Assembly (NCBI GenBank): GCA_900539195.1
Contig: UQBC01000004.1
Coordinates: 1-64,000, forward strand
Source: an uncultured Oscillospiraceae bacterium
GTDB taxonomy: Bacteria > Bacillota > Clostridia > Oscillospirales > Ruminococcaceae
Length of the DNA: 64,000 bases
Direction: 5' to 3'
This document shows positions 8,819 through 17,276 of the stretch, piece by piece; the stretch's first letter is position 1, and the number at the start of each line of letters is the position of its first letter. Under the pieces are notes generated by a model. The model was not told the origin of the DNA and made no database searches. It saw only the letters and a list, made by a program, of their open reading frames with translations. Both the position numbers and the translations under genes were made by a program.

Positions 8819-9151
8819 TTATTGATTTTTATATTTATCCATTTCAACTAACATCTTATATAGATGTTCTTGCTCGGATTTACTTTTTGCTGCGACCAGC
8901 TCGTAACATTTCATAGGATAGCTGTCGGTGCTGCTTTCGCCTATCTTCTCAAAAAGCTGAGCAAGCGAGACATTCATAGCTGAAGCAATCTTTTCGATAC
9001 TTTCAAGAGTGGCGTTCTTTTCCCCTCGTTCCACTTGCCCGATATAAGTAGGGTGGCAACCGGATAACTCAGCAAGCTTCTCTTGGCTCAATCCCTTATC
9101 AATTCTATAATTGCGGACACGCTGTCCGATTGTTTTTGCAATTTCACTCAT
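8819..9151 (-). CDS. XRE family transcriptional regulator
   Basis: A 110-residue protein with an N-terminal Cro/CI helix-turn-helix (VRNYRIDKGLSQEKLAELSGCHPTYIGQVERGEKNATLESIEKIASAMNV, about residues 12-61) and a short C-terminal helical tail. The start at 9151 is chosen because GGAGG lies nine bases upstream on the minus strand; the earlier ATG at 9166 would have no ribosome site. It is transcribed alone between the ABC operon and the SLOG gene. The AT-rich region from 9180 to 9260, with repeated TATAGACTAT/ATACTATGAG words, probably contains its promoter and operator. Confidence 0.85.
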   Translation of the reverse strand: MSEIAKTIGQRVRNYRIDKGLSQEKLAELSGCHPTYIGQVERGEKNATLESIEKIASAMNVSLAQLFEKIGESSTDSYPMKCYELVAAKSKSEQEHLYKMLVEMDKYKNQ

Positions 9152-9294
9152 AGTTCCAGCCTCCATTCATAGTCTATAAATATTGTTTCCGTAGTTCCAC
9201 AGACTATTGATATTTATTGTTGACTTTGATATACTATGAGTATTATAATTAGATTTTTTGTGCTTTTAGGCTTTGAACTGGCTGGTGAACTTTA

Positions 9295-9768
9295 ATGAGG
9301 GGAAAAACGGCTTGCTTTACCGGACATAGAAAAATACCGCCGGAGAGCATACCGGAACTCTCTCAGCGGTTAAAAAACACCTTGCTTCGACTGATAGAAG
9401 AAGGATATATGTACTTTGGCGCAGGCGGAGCATTGGGCTTTGATACGCTGGCTGCTCAATGCGTTTTATCCTTGAGAAAGCGATATTCGCATATCAAGCT
9501 GATTTTAGTCCTTCCGTGTACCACACAGACAAAAGGCTGGAGCAAAGATGATATAGCGGTTTATGAGGAGATCAAAAGTCAGGCGGATAAGGTAGTATAT
9601 ACTTCTCACGACTATTTTCGGGGCTGTATGTTCAAAAGAAACCGCCATTTGGTAAATGGCAGCAGCGTCTGCATAGCCTATTTAACACAGGAGAAAGGCG
9701 GGACTGCATATACGGTAAATTATGCTCGGCAAAACAATGTGCAAGTGATAAACTTAGCTGCTCAATAG
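9295..9768 (+). CDS. SLOG family protein (DUF1273/YpsA-like)
   Basis: A 157-residue single-domain protein with a Rossmann-like SLOG fold. It begins with ACFTGHRKIP, followed by YMYFGAGGALGFDTLAAQ and later HLVNGSSVCIAYL and GGTAYTVNYA, the ligand-binding loops of the family. SLOG domains are thought to bind nucleotide-derived ligands; YpsA-type members affect cell division in Bacillus, and other members occur in phage and mobile-element conflict systems. The gene stands alone, and translation may start at the ATG at 9295 without a strong ribosome site. The substrate is unknown. Confidence 0.85.
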   Translation: MRGKTACFTGHRKIPPESIPELSQRLKNTLLRLIEEGYMYFGAGGALGFDTLAAQCVLSLRKRYSHIKLILVLPCTTQTKGWSKDDIAVYEEIKSQADKVVYTSHDYFRGCMFKRNRHLVNGSSVCIAYLTQEKGGTAYTVNYARQNNVQVINLAAQ

Positions 9769-9820
9769 ATGTGAAGAATGGGAAGATTGAAAAAAGTTCA
9801 TCTCCGAATGGAAAGTATAC

Positions 9821-9874
9821 TTGACATTTGCGCCCTCTTTGCTATAATAGAGATATGGAAAGCTGGCTTTCCAT
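9821..9874 (+). promoter_or_regulatory. Promoter plus palindromic operator of HTH/ABC operon
   Basis: TTGACA (9821-9826) and TATAAT (9843-9848) are 16 bases apart. Immediately downstream, at 9855-9874, ATGGAAAGC and GCTTTCCAT form a perfect inverted repeat with a 2-base spacer, well placed for autorepression by the HTH protein at 9891. A half-site copy (ATGGAAAG) lies just upstream of the -35 box, near 9809. Confidence 0.8.
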
Positions 9875-9890
9875 AGAAAGGAGGCGCACC

Positions 9891-10094
9891 GTGAAAAACC
9901 GTTTAGAGGAAATCCGGAAAGAACGGGGAATCAAGCAGGAAGAACTGGCTGCCGCACTGGAAGTATCTCGGCAGACTATCGGCTCGTTGGAAAACGGACG
10001 ATATAATCCTTCGATTATATTGGCGTTTAAGCTTGCACGGTATTTTAATATGAGTATTGAAGATATTTTTATTTACGAGGAGGGAAAGCAATGA
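9891..10094 (+). CDS. Small HTH regulator, YgzD/XRE type
   Basis: A 67-residue protein that is almost entirely a helix-turn-helix domain (RLEEIRKERGIKQEELAAALEVSRQTIGSLENGRYNPSIILAFKLARYFNMSIEDIF). It matches the short XRE regulators that head operons of a membrane protein plus ABC transporter in Firmicutes. GTG at 9891 after AGGAGG is the start; upstream in-frame codons would run through the promoter and operator. Its stop overlaps the ATG of the next gene (ATGA). It most likely represses its own operon through the palindrome at 9855-9874. Confidence 0.88.
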   Translation: MKNRLEEIRKERGIKQEELAAALEVSRQTIGSLENGRYNPSIILAFKLARYFNMSIEDIFIYEEGKQ

Positions 10095-10510
10095 AAAAGA
10101 AAACCGGAATGTATCTTGCAATCGGTATTATCGGCATTGCTTTAGCTCTGATCGCAAAGTTTCTTTTACAGGACTATTTAAGTGATTCGCAAAGCGGAGC
10201 GATGATCGGGATAGGTGCCGGATTGTTCGGCTATGGGATTGCGAAATGGTGTGTCGGTCTGTGGGGCGCAAAAAATCCTGATTTGATGAAAATCAATGAA
10301 ATTGAAGAAAAAGACGAGCGCAATCAGCTCATTCGCAGCAAAGCACAGGCAATATCCGGCGAGATACTGCACTGGCTGCTGATGGCAGGCGCTTGGGTAT
10401 GTATTTTTTTCGACGCACCACTATGGATTGTTCTTACTCTTGTAGGCGCTTTCCTGCTTAAAACAATCCTTGATTTTATTTTGATGGCATATTACCAGCA
10501 TAAGATGTGA
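10091..10510 (+). CDS. Small membrane protein of the HTH/ABC operon
   Basis: A 139-residue protein with two hydrophobic N-terminal segments (MYLAIGIIGIALALIAKFLL and AMIGIGAGLFGYGIAKW), a charged loop (IEEKDERNQLIRSKAQA), and two further hydrophobic stretches near the C-terminus. The DERN-I-xxKAxA motif is typical of the small membrane proteins encoded between a YgzD-type HTH regulator and an ABC ATPase. It is coupled by overlap with the genes on both sides. Function unknown; it may sense envelope state or assist the transporter. Confidence 0.75.
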   Translation: MKKKTGMYLAIGIIGIALALIAKFLLQDYLSDSQSGAMIGIGAGLFGYGIAKWCVGLWGAKNPDLMKINEIEEKDERNQLIRSKAQAISGEILHWLLMAGAWVCIFFDAPLWIVLTLVGAFLLKTILDFILMAYYQHKM

Positions 10511-10521
10511 CGGAGGATATT

Positions 10522-11232
10522 ATGAAATTTGTAATTGAGCATTTGTCAAAAAGCTTTGAGAAAAAGGAAGTCCTCAGAGATATTGATTTTACTTTTGATG
10601 AAGGGAAAATTTATGGGCTGCTCGGCAGAAACGGCGCTGGAAAAACAACGCTGTTTAACTGCCTGAACAGGGATTTGAAGGCGGATAGCGGCAATTTCTA
10701 TATAGAAGATGAAAACGGCGTCCGCCGTGAGGTGTCCGCAGAGGACATCGGATATGTACTCTCTACCCCGACCGTGCCGGAGTTTCTTACAGGCAGGGAG
10801 TTTTTGAAATTCTTTATGGACATCAACGAGAAGTCTATCAAAAATCCGAAAAGCATTGACGAGTATTTCGATTATATGAGTATTGAGCCGGAGGATAGGG
10901 ATAAACTGCTCAAGGACTACTCCCACGGTATGAAAAACAAAATGCAAATGCTCATCAATATCATCGCTCAGCCGAATATCCTGCTGCTCGACGAGCCTTT
11001 GACATCCCTTGATGTGGTTGTGGCGGAAGAAATGAAACAACTGCTCCGTTCACTGAAACAAGACCGCATTACCATTTTCTCCACTCATATTATGGATTTG
11101 GCGCTTGACCTCTGCGATGAGATTGTGCTGCTTAATCACGGCGAACTGGAGGTCGTGGAGAAAACCGATCTGGACAGCAGGGAATTTAAGGATAAAATCA
11201 TTGCGGCACTCAGGGAGGAAGGAAATGAATAA
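10522..11232 (+). CDS. ABC transporter ATP-binding protein
   Basis: A 236-residue ATPase with Walker A GRNGAGKTT, a signature-like YSHGMKNKMQ motif, Walker B ILLLDEPLTSLD, and the H-loop IFSTHIMDLAL. It is preceded by GGAGG at 10512-10516; ATG 10522 is preferred over the GTG at 10507, which overlaps the previous gene and lacks a proper spacer. It belongs to the CcmA/BcrA-like exporters and pairs with the large membrane protein that overlaps its 3' end. Substrate unknown. Confidence 0.88.
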   Translation: MKFVIEHLSKSFEKKEVLRDIDFTFDEGKIYGLLGRNGAGKTTLFNCLNRDLKADSGNFYIEDENGVRREVSAEDIGYVLSTPTVPEFLTGREFLKFFMDINEKSIKNPKSIDEYFDYMSIEPEDRDKLLKDYSHGMKNKMQMLINIIAQPNILLLDEPLTSLDVVVAEEMKQLLRSLKQDRITIFSTHIMDLALDLCDEIVLLNHGELEVVEKTDLDSREFKDKIIAALREEGNE

Positions 11233-12802
11233 GACGCTTAAAATATCTTTTTCCCTGAAAAATACATACCGTGTCAACGGTGTCCTGTTTTCCTTAAAGC
11301 AGATACCGCTCGTAAAGCGGCTGCTTCCGGCAACGCTGTATCAGGTAAAGGGGCTGAAAATCTTTGCAAACATTTTGTCCGTGCTGTGGGAAATCGTTTC
11401 TGTATTCCTCGGCAAGTTCCTTTACTTTATCACGATGGTATGCGGTATCGGTATCCTTTATAACGGACTGCCGGAGAATGAGGTGTTCCTGCATATCCTG
11501 CTGATTCTCACGGTAATCGGCAGCTTTGTAAACACACACCTTTTCAATCCGACAAAGGATAAATATTATGCGATGATCCTGATGAAAATGGACGCACGAG
11601 AATATACGCTTGTAAACTATTTCTACTCCATCCTGAAGGTCGTTGTGGGCTTTTTGCCCTTTACGATTCTGTTCGGTATGGACAGAGGCGTACCTTTGTG
11701 GTTTTGTCTGCTCCTGCCCCTTTGCATAGCGGGTATGAAGCTGTTTGCGGCGGCTGTTACCCTGTGGGATTATGAGAAAAGGGGATTTGGCTACAACGAA
11801 AATAAGCTGTCCAAATATGTGTGGTGCTGTATCGCCCTGCTTTTAGCCGCAGCCTATGCTCCGCCCGCCTTTGGTTTTGCTTTGCCTGCGGTCGTACCAA
11901 TGGTTATATTTTTAGCGTGTATTCCCCTTGGTATGGCAAGTATCACAAGGCTCACTACCTTCCGTGATTATTACGCAATCAACAAGGAATTATTAGCCGG
12001 ATTGACCAATCAGATGGACAGCACGGCACAGACAAAGCTTATCAAACAGGCAAATGAAAAGAAAATATCCGCAGATACTTCCATTAGCAGCAACCGCAAG
12101 GGCTTCGAGTATCTGAATGAGCTGTTTATCAAAAGGCATAAAAAGATACTCTGGAACTCGACAAAGAAGATTTCCTATGTGTGCGCTTTCCTTGTCGCCG
12201 CCGTGCTGGCAGGCGTCTATCTGCTGCCCGAAGAAAAAACCGTCATTAACGAAATCGTGATGACTTGGCTTCCGTACTTTGTATTTATAATGTACGCTAT
12301 CAACCGTGGCACGAACTTTACACAGGCGCTTTTTATGAACTGCGATCACAGCCTGCTGACCTATTCGTTTTATAAGCAGCCGAGCTTTATCCTGCGGTTG
12401 TTTCAGATTCGCCTGCGTGAGATTATGAAAATCAACGCTGTTCCGGCGCTCGTGATCGGTATCGGACTGGCGCTGATCCTGTTTGCCACCGGAGGGACGG
12501 ACAATCCGCTGAACTATGTAGTGCTGGTTGTTTCCATCCTGTGTATGAGCCTGTTTTTCTCGATTCATTACCTGACGATTTACTATCTGCTCCAGCCTTA
12601 CAATGCAGGGACGGAGCTGAAAAGCGGCACATATCGGATTGTTTTGTCAGTAACCTATGTCGTCTGTTTTGCTCTTATGCGGCTGCGTATGCCGATTATG
12701 ATATTTGGAATAATGACGATTGTTTTCTGTGTGCTTTACAGTATTGTCGCCAGCATTTTGGTATACCGCCTTGCGCCGAAAACCTTTAGGCTGAGAACAT
12801 AA
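11225..12802 (+). CDS. Large ABC transporter membrane protein
   Basis: A 525-residue polytopic protein with about ten hydrophobic segments. Charged loops lie at about residues 255-315. The ATG at 11225 overlaps the end of the ATPase gene, so it is coupled to it and very probably forms its membrane channel. It resembles the unassigned ABC-2-like permeases paired with YgzD-type operons in Clostridia. The long overlapping frame that starts at 11105 would run inside the ATPase gene and is not used. Confidence 0.78.
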   Translation: MNKTLKISFSLKNTYRVNGVLFSLKQIPLVKRLLPATLYQVKGLKIFANILSVLWEIVSVFLGKFLYFITMVCGIGILYNGLPENEVFLHILLILTVIGSFVNTHLFNPTKDKYYAMILMKMDAREYTLVNYFYSILKVVVGFLPFTILFGMDRGVPLWFCLLLPLCIAGMKLFAAAVTLWDYEKRGFGYNENKLSKYVWCCIALLLAAAYAPPAFGFALPAVVPMVIFLACIPLGMASITRLTTFRDYYAINKELLAGLTNQMDSTAQTKLIKQANEKKISADTSISSNRKGFEYLNELFIKRHKKILWNSTKKISYVCAFLVAAVLAGVYLLPEEKTVINEIVMTWLPYFVFIMYAINRGTNFTQALFMNCDHSLLTYSFYKQPSFILRLFQIRLREIMKINAVPALVIGIGLALILFATGGTDNPLNYVVLVVSILCMSLFFSIHYLTIYYLLQPYNAGTELKSGTYRIVLSVTYVVCFALMRLRMPIMIFGIMTIVFCVLYSIVASILVYRLAPKTFRLRT

Positions 12803-12853
12803 CGGGGCGGTTTTACCGCCGGAAATCCATAAAAAGAAACGGAGGATTTATTT

Positions 12854-13048
12854 ATGAGAAAGTGTCTCAGATGTGGAACGGAAATGAAAGAAAACTGCGC
12901 CATCAAGGTAGAAGGCGCAGGATACGGAATTGTAATGTCATCGGACGAAAATAAGCTGTTCGGCGGCAGAATCGGCAAGCCGAAGGTAGCAATCTATCCC
13001 AAGTGCGGCGAAGTCTCCATCTATGTGGAAGATGTAGAGAAGCTGTGA
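12854..13048 (+). CDS. Small zinc-ribbon-like protein, 64 aa
   Basis: A 64-residue protein starting MRKCLRCGTEM. The first Cys pair (CxxC) is intact, but the second knuckle reads IYPKCGEV, where family members usually have CPKCGEV; a tyrosine codon TAT stands where TGT would restore the cysteine. It may therefore bind zinc weakly or not at all. A ribosome site (GGAGG) is at 12841-12845. The protein resembles small nucleic-acid-binding-like zinc ribbons of Clostridia with unknown function. Confidence 0.7.
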   Translation: MRKCLRCGTEMKENCAIKVEGAGYGIVMSSDENKLFGGRIGKPKVAIYPKCGEVSIYVEDVEKL

Positions 13049-13070
13049 CGGTAAATGGAGGCGGTATGAA

Positions 13071-13520
13071 ATGAAAAAGATTTTATCTGTGTTTTTGATG
13101 TCATTCATCGTATTCGCTCTCTCTGCTTGCAATGCTGATGTCGTGAAGATGGAAGATTATGAGTGGAAAATGAGAACGGTTATGAGCAATGATACGGAAG
13201 CTACCCAATATCAGGATGAACTCGTGGTTGCCGTAGGAGAAGCTGACGAGCTGTATCCTGACGCTGAAATCGTGGATATGACTTTGACTGCTAAAGATGG
13301 AGAAATCACGATAACGGATACCACAAACGGCAAGACATATAACGGCACTTATGAGGTAATGCAGAAAACGCCGAAGGGAACGGACTATGAGATTATCATT
13401 GATGGAGTGACCGGCTATGCTACCGTAGCTCCTACGGAATACTATGATGGCTCAGAGATTCCAACACTACCAATCAATATAGATGGCTATTCCTTATACT
13501 TTATCCCAAATGAGTCGTAA
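13071..13520 (+). CDS. Putative lipoprotein, 149 aa
   Basis: The N-terminus has a basic start, a hydrophobic segment and a lipobox (LSAC, cysteine 20), so the protein should be exported and lipid-anchored to the outer face of the membrane. The mature part is mostly beta-rich and acidic (ITITDTTNGKTYNGTYEVMQ). No enzymatic motif is visible. The gene follows the zinc-ribbon gene by about 20 bases, with GGAGG before the start. It has no recognised family and may be the last gene of the ABC operon, or independent. Confidence 0.7.
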   Translation: MKKILSVFLMSFIVFALSACNADVVKMEDYEWKMRTVMSNDTEATQYQDELVVAVGEADELYPDAEIVDMTLTAKDGEITITDTTNGKTYNGTYEVMQKTPKGTDYEIIIDGVTGYATVAPTEYYDGSEIPTLPINIDGYSLYFIPNES

Positions 13521-13545
13521 TCTACTCAGGTTAGAGAAAGGCATA

Positions 13546-14196
13546 ATGATGAAGATCGAGATTGAAAAGGATTTTCCCCAGTATTTTAAGCCAGCCTATC
13601 CGGAAGAATTTGAGCTGTTCTCTCACTTTGAAGTAACAGCAGGAATACCGACCGTTCTCTTTGCTGTCACGACTTGGAAAGAGAACGGGAAACCGAATGT
13701 GTGCTTTCATTCGTGGAGCTGCTTTCACGGAGATAAGACCGCTTTTTTCGCTGTGATGGGCAACCTGTATCAGCATACCCACACCTATGCCAATATCCAA
13801 AGAGAAAAATGCTTTTGCATTAATTTTCTCCCGATAAGCTGTTATGACAGGTTGGTAAATACCATTCATCAGAATGAATGGGACGATGACGAATTTGCAG
13901 CAGGAGGCTTTACTGTTTCCAACGCCAAAACCATTCACGCACCTGCGATCAGCGAAGCGTTTCTCACGATGGAATGTACCCTGAAAGATATACAGGATTT
14001 AAGCGGTGCAGGTATTACGGCTATGGTCATCGGACAGGTACAGCACATCTCTGTGGAAGAAGCGTATGCACAAGGGTATGAATTAAGATATGGCAAGGAC
14101 GGATTTATGCTGCTCGTGCCTGCGCCGCAAGACCTTGTTACCGGAGAGCCAAATCAGTCGGCGATTGCCACCGTGCATATTGAGAAATACGACTGA
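13546..14196 (+). CDS. Flavin reductase family protein
   Basis: A 216-residue protein of the FMN-binding split-barrel (flavin reductase) family. Visible features are the opening TAGIPTVLFAVTTWKENGKPNVCFHSWSCF, the middle KCFCINFLPISCYDRLVNTIHQN and the end YGKDGFMLLVPAPQ. Such proteins bind FMN and reduce flavins or small substrates with NAD(P)H. ATG 13546 or 13549 follows AGAAAGG. It is the first of a row of small single-domain enzymes, all on the plus strand and with short gaps, that looks like a stress or xenobiotic-response cassette. Confidence 0.82.
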   Translation: MMKIEIEKDFPQYFKPAYPEEFELFSHFEVTAGIPTVLFAVTTWKENGKPNVCFHSWSCFHGDKTAFFAVMGNLYQHTHTYANIQREKCFCINFLPISCYDRLVNTIHQNEWDDDEFAAGGFTVSNAKTIHAPAISEAFLTMECTLKDIQDLSGAGITAMVIGQVQHISVEEAYAQGYELRYGKDGFMLLVPAPQDLVTGEPNQSAIATVHIEKYD

Positions 14197-14214
14197 TTTA
14201 AGGAGAGAGCAAAA

Positions 14215-14610
14215 ATGGCGGTTTCAAATATAAAAGCGCTGATCCCCGGCGAACTTCAAAAAGTGTGGGAGCTGGTGTTGAATACGGAGAATTACGCTGC
14301 TTGGAGAAGCGACTTGAGTAAAACAGAAGCGATAAGCGACAAGCAATTTATCGAATATACCAAAAACGGCTACCCTACGACCTTTACCGTGACGCTTGTT
14401 AAGCCATACAGACGATGGGAATTTGATATGGAAAACAGCAATATGACAGGTCATTGGACTGGCATTTTCACTGCCAAAGGCGATGAAACAGAGATAGATT
14501 TTACGGAACAAGTGAAAGCGAAGAAATGGCTGCTGAAGCCTTTTGTGAAATCGTATTTGAGAAAGCAGCAGACACAGTTTGTTGCGGATATAATGAAAAA
14601 TTTTTCATAA
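14215..14610 (+). CDS. SRPBCC family protein
   Basis: A 131-residue START/SRPBCC (Bet v 1-like) fold protein: it opens with VSNIKALIPGELQKVWELVLNTENYAAWRSDLSKTE, continues with FTVTLVKPYRRWEFDM, and ends in the long C-terminal helix KPFVKSYLRKQQTQFVADIMK that closes the hydrophobic pocket. These proteins bind small hydrophobic ligands and are often listed as polyketide cyclase/dehydrase-like. The start follows AAGGAGA and lies 18 bases after the flavin reductase gene, so the two are likely cotranscribed. Confidence 0.82.
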   Translation: MAVSNIKALIPGELQKVWELVLNTENYAAWRSDLSKTEAISDKQFIEYTKNGYPTTFTVTLVKPYRRWEFDMENSNMTGHWTGIFTAKGDETEIDFTEQVKAKKWLLKPFVKSYLRKQQTQFVADIMKNFS

Positions 14611-14638
14611 AGACTTATATATAGGAAGGCGGTTTGTT

Positions 14639-14821
14639 ATGAAGAAGTATGAGTATATGACAGTTGATTTAAGCGCAGAGCCATCATTTAATGTTCATAT
14701 TAAGCTGGATCGGTATATTGAGAAACTCAACGAATATGGAAAACAGGGTTGGCGTTTGATTTCCGGAACTGATGACTGGAAGTATTCGATCTTTGAGCGA
14801 GAAATTGATGATGAAGAATAA
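14639..14821 (+). CDS. Small DUF4177-like protein
   Basis: A 60-residue protein (MKKYEYMTVDL, LDRYIEKLNEYGKQGWRLISG, SIFEREIDDEE). The KYEY start, the LNxxGxxGWRL core and a final beta strand are the hallmarks of DUF4177. The function is unknown. The gene has a ribosome site (AGGAAGG) and lies in the same direction as its neighbours, 28 bases after the SRPBCC gene. Confidence 0.7.
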   Translation: MKKYEYMTVDLSAEPSFNVHIKLDRYIEKLNEYGKQGWRLISGTDDWKYSIFEREIDDEE

Positions 14822-14842
14822 TAGACAGGAGGCGTATAACCT

Positions 14843-15175
14843 ATGAAAGATATGATCGGATACTGCGGACTGGACTGCGAAAAATGCGACGCATACATAG
14901 CGACCGTCAATGACGATCAGGCTTTGCGGGAGAAAACTGCGAAGCTGTGGGCAGAGTTAAACAACGCCCCGATTCTTCCAGAGCATATTAACTGCGAAGG
15001 CTGCCGTATGAATGGGGCAAAAACGGTATTTTGTGATAGCCTGTGCGGGATTCGGAAGTGTGCGTTAAATAAAGGTGTTTCCACCTGCGGAGACTGCCCG
15101 GATTTAGAAACCTGCCCGACTGTTGGGGCAATCCTCGAAAATAATCCGGCTGCTTTGGATAATTTGAAAGGGTAA
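14843..15175 (+). CDS. DUF3795 cysteine-rich protein
   Basis: A 110-residue protein with the DUF3795 pattern: IGYCGLDCEKCDAYIAT at the N-terminus, then INCEGCRMNG, LCGIRKCALNKGVSTCGDCPDLETC. Twelve or so cysteines suggest binding of zinc or an iron-sulfur cluster. The function of the family is unknown. GGAGG precedes the ATG. Only eight bases separate its stop from the DNA alkylation repair gene, so they are probably translated from one transcript. Confidence 0.85.
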   Translation: MKDMIGYCGLDCEKCDAYIATVNDDQALREKTAKLWAELNNAPILPEHINCEGCRMNGAKTVFCDSLCGIRKCALNKGVSTCGDCPDLETCPTVGAILENNPAALDNLKG

Positions 15176-15183
15176 TATACATA

Positions 15184-15807
15184 ATGGAAAATTTCATAGC
15201 ACATTTGAAAGAAGTTATACCTGAAAAAGATAGTCTAAAACTCGTGAAAAAGGAAGCTGAAAATTATTACAAGCAGCATTCGCTTGATGAATGTTTCGCT
15301 ACGGGATTGGAATTATATCAGTCGGAAAATTTTCAGATACAGGAAGTCGGTGTTTTCTTGGTAGGATATGCAGCCTGCAAAAATACAAGCGCATTATCAT
15401 TTCTGAAAGATACCGTGAGTCAGCACAAAAGCTGGAAGGTGCAGGAAATTCTTGCAATGGCATTTGATAATTACTGCAAAATTATTGGATATGAAACAGC
15501 GATTCCGGTTATTAAGGAATGGCTAAAAAGTGATTGTGCTAATACAAGGAGAGCTGTATCAGAAGGATTGAGAATTTGGACAAGCCGCCCTTATTTTAAG
15601 GAGCATCCGCAGATGGCAATACAGTTTTTATCTTCTCTCAAAGATGATGAAAGCGAGTATGTACGAAAATCAATAGGAAATGCTTTGAAAGATATAAGCA
15701 AAAAATATCCTGAACTGGTTTCCAATGAACTGAAGCAATGGGATTTATCGTCAAAAGAAATAAAACAGGTACATAAATTAGCAAGTGCTTATCTGAACAA
15801 GTCATAA
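15184..15807 (+). CDS. DNA alkylation repair protein, AlkD-like
   Basis: A 207-residue all-helical protein of HEAT-like repeats, matching the AlkC/AlkD DNA alkylation repair superfamily: SLDECFATGLELYQSENFQIQEVGVFLVG, then WKVQEILAMAFDNYCK, CANTRRAVSEGLRIWTSRPYF, YVRKSIGNALKDISKKYPELV. The RRAVSEGLR and VRKSxGNALKDISK segments are typical. AlkD removes bulky or positively charged alkyl bases without base flipping. The role here as protection from alkylating stress is an inference, supported by neighbouring detoxification-like genes. Confidence 0.82.
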   Translation: MENFIAHLKEVIPEKDSLKLVKKEAENYYKQHSLDECFATGLELYQSENFQIQEVGVFLVGYAACKNTSALSFLKDTVSQHKSWKVQEILAMAFDNYCKIIGYETAIPVIKEWLKSDCANTRRAVSEGLRIWTSRPYFKEHPQMAIQFLSSLKDDESEYVRKSIGNALKDISKKYPELVSNELKQWDLSSKEIKQVHKLASAYLNKS

Positions 15808-15835
15808 ACAAATACTGTTATGCGGAGGGAACACA

Positions 15836-16249
15836 ATGCTTGAAAATACTCCTACTCAGTCAACTATGACTGAATTGCTCGGACAACCTTTGTTTGCAGT
15901 CTGGCAAGAGCTGTGTTCAGCGATTGATGAAAAATACGATATGGAACGGCTATGGAATACAGGCGGTAAGAACTGGGTTTATGAATATAAGTACCGCAGA
16001 GGCGGTAAAACGCTTTGCAGTCTATATGCGAAAAAGAATAGCCTTGGTTTTATGATTATCTTTGGAAAAGATGAAAGAGTAAAATTTGAGGAGATAAGGG
16101 AAACTCTTTCTGATCCCGTTTGCAGGCAATATGATGAAGCAACAACTTATCGTGACGGGAAATGGGTAATGTTTGAGCCGACTGATACTTATGAGTTCGA
16201 TGACTATATGAAACTGTTGGCTATTAAAAGAAAGCCTAATCGGAAATAA
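15836..16249 (+). CDS. DUF3788 family protein
   Basis: A 137-residue protein of the DUF3788 family: it opens with PTQSTMTELLGQPLFAVWQELCSAIDEKYDMERLWNTGGKNWVYEYKYRRGGKTLCSLYAKKNSLGFMIIFGKDER and ends DGKWVMFEPTD and YDDxxxLL. The fold is thought to be alpha-beta, similar to DUF1801/iron chaperone-like small proteins, but no activity is known. A GGAGGG ribosome site precedes the ATG. It is part of the row of small stress-type genes. Confidence 0.8.
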   Translation: MLENTPTQSTMTELLGQPLFAVWQELCSAIDEKYDMERLWNTGGKNWVYEYKYRRGGKTLCSLYAKKNSLGFMIIFGKDERVKFEEIRETLSDPVCRQYDEATTYRDGKWVMFEPTDTYEFDDYMKLLAIKRKPNRK

Positions 16250-16276
16250 CGATACTGTGTTTTGGAGAAAATTAGA

Positions 16277-16735
16277 ATGAAGTTGAAAAATCCTATGTTG
16301 GTAGTGACCGATATAGACAGATCAGTTGAATTTTATAAAAAAGTCTTTGGACTTCATATCATTATGGACTTTGGAGCAAATAAGACACTGACAGGTGGCT
16401 TAGCCCTGCAAACGGCTGAAACATATAAGGAATTTATTGGTACAAGTGACATTTCTTTTGGCGGCAACAACTTTGAGCTTTATTTTGAGGAAGATGACTT
16501 TGACAAGTTTGCTGATAAGCTGAAGGAATATGATATTGAATATGTCCACCCGATTATGGAACATTCTTGGGGGCAGCGAGTCGTTCGCTTCTATGATCCG
16601 GATAAGCATATTATCGAAGTCGGAGAGAATATGAAGATCGTATGCAAGCGCTTTTTGGATAGTGGAATGACGCCGGAACAGGTTGCAAAGCGAATGGATG
16701 TACCTATGAAATTTGTTAATGCCTGTATGCGGTAA
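16277..16735 (+). CDS. VOC family (glyoxalase-like) protein
   Basis: A 152-residue vicinal-oxygen-chelate protein: MLVVTDIDRSVEFYKKVFGLHIIMDFG at the N-terminus and WGQRVVRFYDPDKHIIEVGENM at the C-terminus of the domain are the classic betaalphabetabetabeta modules with the metal-site Glu in IEVGE. Members include glyoxalase I, bleomycin and fosfomycin resistance proteins. A C-terminal tail (MTPEQVAKRMDVPMKFVNACM) looks like a small helical segment. ATG 16277 is preferred over TTG 16262 because GGAG at 16264-16267 is properly spaced. Confidence 0.88.
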   Translation: MKLKNPMLVVTDIDRSVEFYKKVFGLHIIMDFGANKTLTGGLALQTAETYKEFIGTSDISFGGNNFELYFEEDDFDKFADKLKEYDIEYVHPIMEHSWGQRVVRFYDPDKHIIEVGENMKIVCKRFLDSGMTPEQVAKRMDVPMKFVNACMR

Positions 16736-16766
16736 GGCTATTTTTTGACAAAGGAACGAGTAAAAT

Positions 16767-17276
16767 ATGAGCTACTCTATAAGGGAAATGCGAAAGGAAG
16801 AATATAGTCTGCTCAGTGATTTTTTGTACGAAGCAATTTATATTCCGGATGGTACGGCTGCGCCGCCTAAATCAGTGATAACTTGTCCCGAATTGCAAGT
16901 ATACATTGCAGATTTTGGAAACAGCAAACACGATAAGGCTTTGATTGTAGAAGTTGACGGAAATATTGTAGGAGCAATATGGGCAAGGATTATGAACGAC
17001 TACGGACATATTGATGAGAATACGCCTTCCCTTGCAATGTCTGTTCTTAAAGCGTACAGAGGTATGGGAATTGGAACTTTGTTGCTTACACAAATGTTGT
17101 TAGCAGAAAAAGCTGCTGGTTATGCAAAGATTTCCTTATCTGTTCAAAAGGACAATTATGCAGTGAAGTTATATCGAAAAGCGGGCTTTACAACGGTCAA
17201 AGAAACGACTGAGGAATACATTATGGTAGCTGACCTAAATTCTATTTGCAAAATGGAGGAAGAAAATGGCTTTTGA
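16767..17276 (+). CDS. GNAT family N-acetyltransferase
   Basis: A 169-residue GNAT protein. The acetyl-CoA pyrophosphate loop is RGMGIGTLLL, preceded by the beta4 strand LAMSVLKAY, and the C-terminal module is ISLSVQKDNYAVKLYRKAGF. The substrate is unknown; candidates are small amines, antibiotics or protein N-termini. Its 3' end overlaps the next gene (GyrI-like) by 11 bases, showing translational coupling. Confidence 0.88.
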   Translation: MSYSIREMRKEEYSLLSDFLYEAIYIPDGTAAPPKSVITCPELQVYIADFGNSKHDKALIVEVDGNIVGAIWARIMNDYGHIDENTPSLAMSVLKAYRGMGIGTLLLTQMLLAEKAAGYAKISLSVQKDNYAVKLYRKAGFTTVKETTEEYIMVADLNSICKMEEENGF

